A model generated the notes under the pieces. The model saw only the letters and a program-made list of their open reading frames with translations, searched no databases and had not been told where the DNA came from. Both the position numbers and the translations under genes were made by a program. Shown here in pieces: positions 36,202-48,409 of a stretch of 64,000 bases of DNA. The stretch comes from Astrocystis sublimbata. Taxonomy: Eukaryota > Ascomycota > Sordariomycetes > Xylariales > Xylariaceae. Positions within the stretch are counted from its first letter, which is position 1, and the number at the start of each line of letters is the position of its first letter. The stretch lies in the NCBI GenBank assembly GCA_022453515.1, contig JAJNNY010000051.1, positions 62,001 through 126,000 on the forward strand, written 5' to 3'.

Positions 36202-39042
36202 ACTTCCCGTCGGATGGATGAACCCACCATTGGATTTCCTATCTTTCCTTTGGTTTCCTGTGTCTTTGTTGTCTGTCCAGGCCAATCCAGGATCATCCGT
36301 CGGCTCCTACCCTTATATCCATACTAAAACCATAACCACCATCGAGATGGCCGCTGCCATCATGTACCACTACCGGGATTTTCCATTGGTTTTCAATCCC
36401 ACGGACTTCCTTTCTGGAGTTTCCTATGTGTCACTACTGTCATATTACTAAGGCCTCAGGGCAGATTGGCATTACGGGGATGACGGCTATTTCGATACAC
36501 TTATTTCTGTCTCCGTTATTTCCATTTTCGAGATACCCACGAGCAGAGGAGGATGAGAAGAGCGACGAAGTTGAAGAAGATGACTGCGCGACTGTACGCG
36601 CTTTTCAGTCATCACCACGATTACACATCCGCGCCGCGCAAGCATAGCAGGACACGGACGAGGGCACACGTGTCTGATCGACCCGGGACACGATCGGGCC
36701 AAGGAAGATAAAAGTTTGGATTCGGGCACGGTTGACTTCTAGTTCCTTTTGTTTAGATCTGGGTCGACCACTACTATTTACGCTCTCGGAGAGAGCATCT
36801 TACGTGTTACGTCTCACGGCATTACTATACTCATGCCGCGACGAACCAACTTTTAATGGGTTATTGTTTTTAGATGGAAATGTCTCGCGCCGCTTTTCTG
36901 CACTGATACCACAATGCATTTAACGGTCGATAGCGGGATCTTGTTTGGTTATTTCTTTCTGCGCAGGGCGTTTCTATTTTTCCACTACTACTACTATAAT
37001 CTGTCATTCGGGGCTTTTGCGTTTGAGCTATAGAATACTCTGGACGAGCGTTTTCGCGAAAGCTGGCTGGCCTTTGTTGTTTTCGATCGTCATGTGTGTG
37101 TGTGGTCGGGGTGGTTGTTCACACTGGCTGGCTGGAATGGATATACCCTTTGCGTTTGCTTTTTTCTCTCTTTTCTTTTCATTTTTACTACCAGTGTACT
37201 ACTCTACTCGTTTGAAATTACTTGTGTTGGAATTGTAGCGTTAGATATTGCAGGAGGTTGACGGAAAGGAATATTTATATAAACACCATTCTCACTTCTA
37301 ACTACTATCATCATCTTTGCAATTGTGACCTTGACTCTGCCATAATCTGTGAATGTGATAGCCATATGCCTCCGGTGATCCTAAACTCCAAACTTTCAAC
37401 AAATGCGACTTAGCGTACGCTGCCTCAGCTCCATCTTACCTGGATCGTGACATTTGCCGAAGAGAAAGAAGCTAAACCTCCCTCGTCGGGATCGTGAGTT
37501 TTGTCTGGGCTGGGTTGGGTTGAAGGCAGGCGAGCGTCGCTACTCTGCCCTACTACTCATGCACGCTTCCCGCACCGCGCAGCACGGTATTCCCGCGTGG
37601 AGACCTCGTGGCGCCAAGACCCCGACGTTGCGCTGCATACGGGTTCTGGTCGCCTTCTAGACTGGAGCTGGTTTTGCGAGCTACTGGGCTCGACTGGTAC
37701 TTCAATTATAATTTCTTACACTACTACTCAGCACTAGGGATCTTGGTGATTATTATTTTCAGGTGGGAATACGACGTTGATGGACATGGACAAGGACTAT
37801 GATTTCGGTGTTCGGGTGTGTAACTCGTATTGGCTGGATCGGCTTGCACTGGCTGGCTGGATAGCACTGGCTGGATGGAACTGAGCTGAGCAGAATTATC
37901 ACTGAGGACACATATGCCAATCAAGATTGCAGTTGAGGATTTGATAGATGGATGATTATCGCAATCGCACGCATCGCATCCTACGGCGCAAGCCGTCCGT
38001 CCATCCAGGGCGCAGCGCAGCGCATAAGACAAGAGAAATTCTGATACTGTCTGGGAAGTGAGAGGAAAAAACTTTTTTACCAGGGTATTTTGAACATTGG
38101 CTTCCTATTAATTTCACGCGACAAGGTCAAGTTGTGTGCGTGTGCCTATGACGCACGGTGCCTATCGTGGCTTCTGCCCCCCTGGTCCTCCCTCCTGTTC
38201 TACTCCCCTGGTCGTTGCTGATTCTGATAATGATATGGTGAGGGCTGATATCGATATGGTGGCTGATATGGTGATGTGATCAAACGCCCACGAGCCAGGA
38301 TGAGAACCTTACCTACCATGACGGAGGAGTGAAAGGATTGGTGATATGTAGGGCGACTAGGTAAGGTGAGGTGAGCAAGAGACTCCGTGCCCCGTCTCCC
38401 TCCCTCCCTGTCCGTGCGCCCATGTGGTTTCGTGTGGGTGTGTGCGCGGCGCACACAGGAAAAAAAAAAGTTTGTTGACGATAAATAATAATAACGATGG
38501 TATTATTACGACCGATATACCCTCACTCAAATTTCAATCACTTATCCATCGGCCGGAATTGCGCCGCTTCGGAGTTGCTTGCTTGCTTCCTGTTGGTGTT
38601 GGTGTCTGTTTATGCTTTCTCAACATCTCTATAGCATTTACAGACATAGTACATGAGCTTTCATCCTATCCCTAACACCGTCCTGAAGAGAATAGTTTCA
38701 GAATCTCTGCATCCATCCATCCATCCCATGAAATAACTTTTTTGTGGCTTCCTCCTGTCGTATTGGTGTTGGTATGTTGTGTTGGTTTGTTTCGCAAGTA
38801 ACGCCATTTACCAGGTTCCATTTCGCGCAAGGACCGACTAACTGACTTACCTACCCATGATCCTGGCACCCTGACCCCCTTCGTATAATGGGTTGGCCAG
38901 GAACCCTGAACCCTACCACCACATGCTCACAGGCCCCCTTGGGGACCTAAGAAAAAAAAATATTCCACGCGAGAATTCAAAAGGTTGCCGCTAAACTACC
39001 CACGCACGGGCTTTGTCGGCGCTAGCCTCACTTACGGACTTA

Positions 39043-39075
39043 CGGTCGGTCGGTCGGTCCACCACCACCACCAAC
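39043..39075 (+). repeat. (CGGT)4 followed by (CCA)n simple repeat
   Basis: Four CGGT units next to a run of ACC triplets. Simple-sequence DNA without coding context. Confidence 0.85.
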
Positions 39076-39997
39076 AAGGTCCAGGTCCAGCTTGCGCTAG
39101 GTTCAGGGGCCCTGACGAAGGGACTGGATAGTCTTGCGCTACGGACAGAAGGCCGTCGAAGGGCTTACCTGTCTGGGTATGCACATTAGTCAGGCACTCA
39201 AGCACTCACTCAGGGTTCAATCAAAGGATATACTAGAACAGAACATCATGATCTCAGTGTGGTGTAGTGCATTTTCAGGGGTAGTAGGCGAGGTAAGTAA
39301 ATAAGCGTCATACTGCAGTAGGTATAACGGGGAGTTCGGATGGGCTAAGGTTCTTCTGATCAGCGACAGAGCAGAGTGAGTGGCATCGGGTGCGTATCCG
39401 TATGCAATGTGAAGGTGCGCTGCCGACCGAGGATGGACATGAACTGGGTTGATCTTTTGCCCTGGTCAGACTAGTGAAAAGCGATTTTCCTCTTCGCGTA
39501 AAATTAGTTTGGCAGCGCGGATTAGATGCCGGTCTTGGCCGGCCGGCTGCCTACATGTACCTACATCGTACTCACAGCTCACAGTCGTTGGTAGTTCATA
39601 CATACGAACGAGTAGTACACCTGTGTTTCACCGTGGATGCAGGCAGCCGGATGGATTTCGTGGGGTCTTCTTGATGTGATGCGCTGCGATGCGCCATGCG
39701 ATGTCGCGGATGTTGGGAATGGTCTTTTGGAAGTGTGGCGGAAGAGTACGATGAGAAGTATGGAGCTATGGATGTATGTGTCACCGAACGGCGTTAACAC
39801 GGCAGGACAGACGACAAATGATGATTATTGCCCGCCCCCAAGATCTGCTGATACTGTAGATGATCCTAGATCATCATTCCTCCTCGTACGTCGGCCGTAT
39901 CGCGGATCTTGCAGTTCCTGTTTCTTACTCATCACTCATCGCTGTACCGAGGCACTACACGGGAATGAGTCGACGAGAGATACTAGGCTGTCGTATG

Positions 39998-40020
39998 TAT
40001 GCGTATGCGTATGCGTATGT
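39998..40020 (+). repeat. (GCGTAT)3 microsatellite, inverse of the one at 24,990
   Basis: Three GCGTAT units plus partial flanking units. The unit is the reverse complement of the ACGCAT/ATACGC array on the other side of the gp1-like gene. Confidence 0.85.
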
Positions 40021-43000
40021 GCGCAATTCCTTTCCACCTGCTGAAAAGAGGCTCCGTCCAATCCGCGTGGCAATAGCACTATGCGATGCCATTGGCCAGA
40101 CCATCTATCCCGTCAAATGAATCTCGAACGAGGCTCGGAGATCCAAGTGCGCGTACCTATCTACCTACTGATTGTAGTATATGTGATTATCAATATTGAC
40201 TAGTACGACAATACAATACGGAAACTTACCTAGCGTAGGCAGCCAACGGAAACGCGGCTCTGCGGCTCCTTTTTTCCCTTCCTCGTTTCGTTTTGCGACG
40301 CTCGGCGGCGGATTGCGCTAATTGAGTTGAGTCGCATACTGTGCATTTGTGGCTGGTGAAACATGGGACATGGGACGAGTGAGATCAGATGAAAGTGAAG
40401 ATGAACGATGAGAGATAAATGAAAATAATCTATATACGCTATGCCGGAGAAGATGGGGTGTAAGCCGGATAGATAGGGTGTGTCGGTAGATCGCAATGTC
40501 TAGATTTGTTTGATCGGTCTTACATACACTCTCAGAGGATTGCGATCGTTGTCTAGATGATTTTTTTTTCTTTTCCATATGTGCGAGAATTATGTATGTA
40601 CGTATTTCGCGACGGGTATCTCATTTGCCTGGTGAGACCATCCTTGCAACTCTCAATAGTGGTGATTCGTAAACCGATTCAGGTTAGAGAAGTCCAGGCT
40701 CAGCTAGTCGGCAACCCCCCGGGCTAGAACTTAGTCTTCCTTGTTGATGTCTTGGATATTTCTCGCAACACTTATTTACAATAAGACATTACTCTTTCAC
40801 GTAAATGACTTGCATCTGCGACATCAATACAAACAAAACTTTGATAGTAGATCTAGAATATAGAGAATTCCAAGTGAAAGTCCTGGCGTCGCTGCAACAA
40901 CCGAGACACGGGTACCTCGCACATCCGACATGTACAATACCCAGCCATTCTCAATAGGCATAGAGGGCTTGCTTACACGCTTCATGTGCTCAAATTGGAG
41001 ACTGTAGTACAACACCCGATGTGGCTGACACAACAGGCGTCAATATTGCCAATCAAGAGTCAAGAATGTCTTTCCTGTTGGAAGTTGTCGCAGTAAACGG
41101 GGCTGGGATTGCGACGATGTAGATGCGCGGTACTCTTTCGCTGAGGAATCAATTGCTGTTTTCCCCTCACGAAAATAGCAACACGCATGCAACCACACAG
41201 CCCAACCTCTCAGCATAAGAACTTATGTACATACCACATGCATGTTGTGAGCAATACTATACTCAAGTCAGTGTAGCGCGTGCTACAATTGCAACGCAAT
41301 AGCCGACTATGTCGCCATGGGCGTCAGCAAACGAGCAAATTGTGCGATGCGAACATGCGGCGACAATCGCATCTTACTAACTATTGTCCTAAGTATTCTT
41401 CTACCCCTCCTTTTTTTTAATTGCTGGTTCTTTTGCTTCGATGTGACTCCTCCTACGGGGCCTGGGCGTGAGGCTGGGTGTTAGTTAGATTGCTTCTGCC
41501 TAAACTTATGCCGAGGACTAAGTAAGACTAAGACTAAAGCTCAGGAAGTAAGCATGAATGAAGCACCACCTATCTCCGACACAGTTGCTTCGCCTCGCGG
41601 GTCACGGAACGCATCTCTCTACTACATACTACTACTGCATCTACCACACCACATTACGTTACGTTAATCAGCACTACATTAGGGTTCCTTTCCCAACCTC
41701 CTGCTGGCTTCCGCTTCTAATTCGGGAGCCGGAGTGGCAGTTGCACTGGAACAGCGACGCGATAGACGGGATCGCCTGTCCAATTAGGCTAATGACTGAC
41801 TCAACTATGAAAAACCCACCCCGCCAAAATGATTTCGCGGGAACGATGACTTCAGGACAGGGAAAGTCCTGCGAGTCGGTCCCCTATACGCATAACATAA
41901 ACAACACACAGCATCACAACGCAACCCGACTGCAAGATGAGGTATGTTCAGAAGACCCTGAAAGAAAGCATGGTCAATGCCGTCATTGCAGGAAAAACAG
42001 GAGGGGGGAAGGGACAGGACATTATACCCAACCAAAGGATGAATGCAAGCAAGCAAGCTATGACGCCCAGCGCCCTGTGCCCAGCGCCCAAGTCCAGTCC
42101 AGTCCAGTCCAAGCCCAAGGCTCACCCTCCTCCTGTCATCCTCCCACCCCTCCCCCTCCCCCTCCTTCGATAGAATACTACCTACCACCTAACACAACGC
42201 AACGCAACGCAACCCTTTCGCGACCGAATCCATGTCGCCATGCGTGTCATCGCCGTTGTTGGTGGCTGGTGATCCAAGTAGCAGCAGCAGCAGAAACCAA
42301 GGAATCAAGGAATCAGCGACAAAACAAAAACAATAATAGACTATAGTAATAGAAAGCAGAATAGAATAGCCAAGGTAACCCCAACCAACCTAGAGTCCTG
42401 CTAGCACTGCGAAAAAACAGCAACACCAACAGCCACCAATCACAGCTGCAGGTGTGGTGACATCGCCATTCTCCTTTGCCTTTTGGCTGCATGTTGTCCT
42501 TATGTAAAGTACCGCCTATTGCATTTCTACTAAGTGTTTAAGTAGGTAGGTATATGGGTTGGTGAGTATAGGTAGTATGTTATGTACAGCGGATGCGACG
42601 AGACATCCATTTCCCTGCTTCTACGTCTTCTTCTTCAGCGAAACCCACGGAGAAAGAAACATTGGGCAGATCGCCCGCCCGTACTCTTTCTGCCCTCGTG
42701 GCTTTCCCGCACCCTTCTGCATAGTACTTCCTTCCTCCCTTCCTTCCACACTTCAGATCTGACGAATTTTTGATTCCTTATTTACCTTGAGTACTTTTTA
42801 CTTACCCCTCTTTCGTCCAACCCCCCTCCTTTTCAATCAGCTTACTAGGTGCCTACTGACACCAAATCGGGACCGAGTATACTGTTTGCGCCCCTGCGCC
42901 ATGTGCTAGTTAGCTAGCTAGCTAATCTGACTTGACTTGGCTCCCTACATCGCCCAGGGCGTTTATAGCCTGATGGTCGATATTTGCGGACAACCTACCT

Positions 43001-45083
43001 AATAAGATGTCAGACGTCTGGCTGGGTCCGTATAAGCTTACGTGCAGCGAAATCCCTCTTCCTCGGGTCGCGCCGCGCGATCGATAGCGAATTTATGTAG
43101 ACTAGACTATGCAAGTGAATGAATGGAATGAATCTCATGCGGCGCGGGCGCGCACCTTAACTCACACTCACCGGCTTCACGCCCATCGTGGGTGAGGATT
43201 GCACGTTGTATACCTAACCTACCTGACTAAATACTTACATATGGGGATCTATCGACTCATAATAGGTGTTTTATGGGAGATGGGTGATCTATTTGCGCTT
43301 GCCTGCATGAGCTGAATATTATATACGTGGTATATGTATACTAGTACTGTTGCTGAAAGTTGGAGTAAGATGTTGTGACGGAATGTATATGTTGTGTGGT
43401 GATGCGCATGAGCCTCAACAAACAACGGGCTGCATATACCTCTCATTCGTAATGAAAACATGCCTCATAATATTTTCTTTCAATTGCTATGATAATGAAA
43501 CCTCTGCTTTAGTAGGCTTCGATAGTATCAATGAGTTACTTATGCATCATCATTAAATTGAAAATGCAATACCATTGTTTATACGCTATTGCCAAAGCCC
43601 GAGTTACACATACACATACATACACGAATCATACACACCCTATAGCCTTATAACAGTCTGGGTGATATGGTATCACACTTGAAACCGGGCGCATCTCTGC
43701 ATTATTTCAATCTACCAGTGGACAATCTACTAGTGGATGTCCTGACTCTATCAGAACCTCTGCGATACATACTCATTCCTTGATTGGGCAGTATTACGAG
43801 CTATTGTCTTCCAGTCCTCCCTAATCCTCGTGCATCATATATACAGGTAACTATAGATAGACTTGCATCTACAGGTGGAGAAGATGCTAGATCCTTATTC
43901 ACCTTTTGCGTCATCTCATCTCTGGTCGTATCAGCTGTAATGGAGATGAGGCTTACGTCAAATGGTCATATTTGTATGCATAGACACACGCACCTCATCC
44001 AACTGCATGTGAACTTTATATAGGTGTATATGATATATCTGCATATTCAACAACATCAAGGCGTCCTATAATGCGGAACCTCGGGTTAGTTTATATATCA
44101 GCTAAATGCCAACTCTCTCACACTCGACTTGGTGCATGTGTTACCCACATAACACTTATAATCATGATGTATGCCAACGCAGTTGGTTAAACAGTGGATG
44201 TAAATAAGTAAACAATGTTGTGGTTCAACCTTTGATCCATGCCGCTAAAGACAATAGTATACCGACATTTCTTTATGGTCTACAGCCCTAGCCATCAGAT
44301 AAAGGGAAATCGCATGAACGAGAACGGGTGCTTGCATTCAGCTTTCTGTTCGTACAACCTCACTCACAGGATGCGATGTATTGCACTACAAGCGGATAGC
44401 GACATGACACGACGACCAACAAACTGCGCGATGTCTATCATGCATGAGACAAAGAAAGGCGGGAATGAGAGTGAAATGAGGGGAGGATAATGGAGGAAAA
44501 ACAAAGACGAGAGACATGAATGGAAGAAAATAATCACACAGACGAGGAATCAATCGTCCCAGCACTTCCGTAGAACACTTCAACACCAGGTCGGACAATT
44601 CGACCATTGTGTACTTCTGGTAGGGAATTTATTATGAGGTGTGGCTCTGCTTAGTGATGAGCGGTTCCTGAACTTTAGTTATGCGTTTGTTTAGTGATGT
44701 GATGTGGCCTTAGGGATTCCAGAGGGGCTTCATAGGCCCCAGACTCAGTACCTGTGGCAAGATCTTGGCTACATAAGCAGAGGAAATTTATCGAAAATTG
44801 AGCTTAATGGGAGAAAGCCTAAGATGGTCGTCTCGCGATGCTTGCTGCCTCTTACCCAAAGTTTCCTGAAAAGAGAAAAGGGGGAAGGGGGGGAAAGGGG
44901 GGTTTGGGCAAGCTATATAGCTTATGCTAGGCTAGGTCCTCAGAAGGAATGGATTGAGACAGTGTTGTGTCAGTAACATAAATGATTACTGCCTCACTCG
45001 TGGCTGTTCTCTTTGTGATGACTTCCAAGACAAAAGTCGCAGCATCTGAAACTAATATTCACTAGTTTTTCAGCGCTCTAGAA

Positions 45084-45105
45084 TAACCCTAACCTTAACC
45101 CTAAG
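45084..45105 (+). repeat. short telomere-like tract
   Basis: TAACCCTAACCTTAACCCTAAG reads as three CCCTAA-type units with one substitution; the fungal telomere repeat is TTAGGG. It is very short, so chance is possible. Confidence 0.5.
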
Positions 45106-45437
45106 AGTGCTCTCTGGATGCTGTGAATGATATTGTATAGCGATAGTAAGCTTCGGCATGGAAACAACATTTGACTACGTTTCTAAACCTTTACTATCAT
45201 TTCACAATCCTAGAGTAAGGGGACACCTCCTAGGTTGTCAACACTCATTTTCAGCTAGGTGTTCATGCAAGTACAAAACGCAATGGACAGCAGAGTATAA
45301 GATACGCAATGAGAGTGACTCGTCTTTGAGTTATGAGAAAGACTGTATACGTCCCCAATCTACACAGTATTACTACGATTGTCCGTAAATTGTGCCCAAA
45401 ACAAACTGACACGGATTTAGCTGTCCTCAACTGACCC

Positions 45438-46812
45438 TTACATAGGCATGCTGCCTTGTCCAGGCATTTCTGTGAGCCCTGTAGAATGGAATGTTAGTTC
45501 ATATTGTTCCAATAGGCCATGGAAGCACTCACAGCTGTCGATGTCCTCATCAACGGTGTTTTTGATCGTGCACTGGTTGGCCTGAGCGACGGATTGAGTA
45601 GTGATGCCGTTGCTAAGCAGGGCCTTGGAGTCCATGGCGCGCTGGAGGGCGTCGCCCTTCCATCCGAAAACGTAGTCGCCGTGTGTGCCGTATCCCTAGA
45701 AATACTCAATCAGCCGTGATTCACGGGGATTATAGTTTTGAATGGAGGATTTGGGAGACATTGTGACTTACTTTGCTGTCCTCGTAGCTCCAGACGAAGG
45801 GTTGAGAGCCGTCGGCAGGCCAGTCGGCCTTGTTGTTGAACGGGCGCGTGTCCCACATGGTCTCGTACGCCAGCTGCGGCATGCGTACGGGGTGCGAGGC
45901 TGGGCATGCTCCCGCCGGAGAGAAAGCGCCCTTGTTAGTGTTGTACATGTGGTCCTGGTGGTTAGGACTGTCAAGGTTCTTGCCATCCCAGCAGCTGTGG
46001 AGAGCGGTTAGCAAAGGTGGGAGACCGAAGGAGAGGCCGGAGAGCAGTTCACTCACGCGGGGAAATGATGGATTGCCATGATGCCAGCAGGGCATGCTTG
46101 CTTCGGGAACTCAGCTGTCTCGGGGAATCGTGTGTTGACGTTCTGCAGACAAGTGTAGCGCAGGCCCGGGTTGCTGCCATCTGCGGCTGAGGGTGTGCCG
46201 ACGGTCATGCGGAACCCCTGAGAATGTTAGATTGCGTGCTCTGATCAACGCTTGCAAATCGCACTCACCTTCTTGAAGGCCGTGATCTTCTGGTTACCGT
46301 TTGAACCAAAGTCTTGCTGGATGTAGTAAACAGTCATACCGCCCTTGATATTACCGAGTAACGAGTTCGGGTACTGGGGCACGCGCTTGTACGTGCCGTT
46401 GCGAGCCTTACTGGTATACGTAAGTACCGTTCATCGAGTCAAGTCTTGTTTCCGAGTTACACCCAGGCAGCATAGGAAGATGGATTTTACGTACTGAGGA
46501 AAAGTTAGCATAGAACGAAATGTTTAGGGAACTGATACATACCAAATACAGCACCGCTGTCCAGTAGTTGCTGAAGTCCTCTGAAAATGTGCAAGTTGTG
46601 CAAGTGGCGCGCTCAGCGACGTCAGTCGTTGGGTCCATGGTCGCATTGAAGCCATTGCCGCCGATGATCTGGTGCAGATGGGCGGAGGGAATGGCACCTG
46701 GCTCGACAAGAGGATCGAGACGCTGGACACTGAGAGTAGCACATCCGAAGCGAAGGTATGCCTGAGAAGGCGCGACAAGCGCAAGGGCTTGAGCAATTAA
46801 TGTGGTCTTCAT
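45438..46812 (-). CDS. secreted DUF1996-family protein with a twin intron, 332 aa
   Basis: Exons 46812-46544, 46410-46269, 46217-46057, 45994-45772, 45695-45533 and 45478-45438 give 332 residues with all phases closing. A signal peptide covers residues 1-18 (ends APSQA). The DUF1996 hallmarks are present: YLRFGCATLSVQRLDPLVEPG, then AHLHQIIGGN with the conserved His pair, CTTCTF, KGGMTVYYIQ, then GLRYTCL, CPAGIMAIHHFP and HPVRMPQLAYE near the end. The family is secreted and fungal, and its enzymatic role is not established. Introns 2-5 are ordinary (51-76 nt). The first intervening sequence (46543-46411) cannot be spliced in one step to give the expected LYFKARNG; see the separate twin-intron feature. 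Confidence 0.9.
46411..46543 (-). other. candidate spliceosomal twin intron (stwintron, D1,2 type)
   Basis: A 49-nt internal intron (46542-46494; donor GTATGT, branch GCTAAC, acceptor CTCAG) sits between the first base G (46543) and second base T (46493) of an external donor. Its removal creates GTACGT at the junction. The external intron (84 nt: 46543 plus 46493-46411) ends in ACCAG. After both removals the exons join in phase 2 as TAT TT|T AAG GCT, giving Tyr-Phe-Lys-Ala. The single-step alternative needs an AAG acceptor and yields Tyr-Leu-Ala, losing a residue. Confidence 0.75.
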
Positions 46813-48409
46813 CGTAACGGTATCGAGATGCGAATTGACGTCGGTGTTGATGACCTACCCAGGATGATTGGGATTCGCGAGAGTGCACCATTCAAGCAGA
46901 GCGAGCGGAAATAGACTATCATATCTACAGAGCTTTCGTCCATTACCATAATGGCCATGATGCGGAATTTCCTTGTGCCGTGCCTGTTCATACTTAGAGT
47001 AGTGCTCACTCCCAATTCATCCAGAGGAGAATGATCATCCAAGCTGCATGACCAATGACAAGGTCGCACACCCGAAACACAGATGCATCGACCGTAATGA
47101 CATCGGACACGGCAGTTAGGTGATTGGGTGTCGTTTTTCATCCCCGGGGCCGGTATTTCCGAACGCCCGGGTGAGATTTTCAAGTACAACTCACTCTCAA
47201 TGGAACGGGAGATGGCAATGCGTCCCGATCCTGAGGCCGTATCGGGGTGATGCTGAGGTCTCCGACCTTAGACTTTAGGGATGTTTTTAGCCAGGACAGA
47301 TAGAAGGTTGAAGCTAAAACTCGTATTGCTTTTCATGGGAAATTGGGAGCTATCAACTGTTCAATGAACTGGAACCCCTACCTGCCTCTATCATACTACT
47401 ATGTGACTCCACATGGCAGGACCTGACACACCGCTGTATACTTAGCTGGCCGTCGCCGAAAACACAAGATAAAAGCGATATTACAAGCTTGCATGCAAAT
47501 CCCGCGCGGCTTTGACAGTGTTGGGAATCAGCCCTTGGGGCGCCTCGCATTCGATCTGTTGGGTACACGAACTGCCGGCTTGGCGCCAAGTTGGCCACTG
47601 GCCCTAGCAAGCCAATAATAGTAACAACAACACCCAAGGCATTCATCAATTCATGTCTGCTGGCTGCCTCATCACATAATAAACACTATATTGGATATAT
47701 GGTGACCGAGACAGATCAACTCTAGAAGTAATGGTCATCCCTATCCTACAGGAGGTAGCAGTCGAGAACTTGCGCATGCTTTACTTTGCGAACAAGGTGC
47801 CGAAAATGCAGAGCCGGGATGATGGCGTAAACATCCGGGTCTGGGAGTAACCCAAATGGTCACGACATCGCATACTATAACTGAACCCTCATCTCTTTGC
47901 ACACATCTCTACCTCTGCTTTGTGCATGTCCAGATTTAAAAACCTTTGTTCGTTTGACTTTTAAGCGTGTTTTGGTTCCGAATCCATCCGGGATCCTTTC
48001 GGTAGTTGCGCGTATCTTTCGTGAAGCCTCTGCCAGGGGCTGCACTGAGTCAGAAAAGCAGGGTGGCTACCATAATGGCAACGATGCTGCGAGATCCATG
48101 GGTAACTGAGTTGGGCCAAAAACAGTTTAGGAATTGTGGAGGACCCCTTTTCTGCCAATCACACACCATCTTACTAAAACCTTAACTCACGTCTGTTATA
48201 TAGGGGATAATGAAGAAGGGCCGGGGAGGTTGAACTAATTTACTTGTCAATGAAATGAGAATGAATATTATTTCTAGAATAGTGTTTTGAAAAAGCTGAA
48301 CTCTAGGGTTTTCCTTTAGAGACTTCTATATGAAACTTAACTATGACTCAAGTAATTGTCATCATTAACTGATTGTTATTAACTGGGATCTTTGAGACTC
48401 GGTGTGTGC
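46813..48409. other. intergenic, no gene seen
   Basis: About 1.6 kb. Left end is the DUF1996 promoter and right end the 3' flank of an orphan gene. Short frames only. Confidence 0.5.

Larger units (their letters stand above)
36202..45437. other. gene desert, right arm (about 9.2 kb)
   Basis: The first 1-1.5 kb downstream of the gp1-like gene is probably its long 3' UTR. A frame of 262 codons at 41,558-42,346 is dominated by Pro, Asn and Gln runs from simple-sequence DNA and is not accepted as a gene. Microsatellites and one telomere-like tract occur. No transposon or tRNA seen. Confidence 0.5.

Noticed and set aside
41558..42346. 262-codon frame on the plus strand in the gene desert
   Set aside because: Composition follows simple-sequence DNA (Pro, Gln, Asn runs), with no domain, signal or splice partners. 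A chance frame is more likely.
46402..46542. One-step splice of DUF1996 intron 1 using an AAG acceptor
   Set aside because: It keeps the frame but uses a poor acceptor, loses the Phe-Lys pair and leaves a perfect internal intron unexplained; the twin-intron reading fits better.
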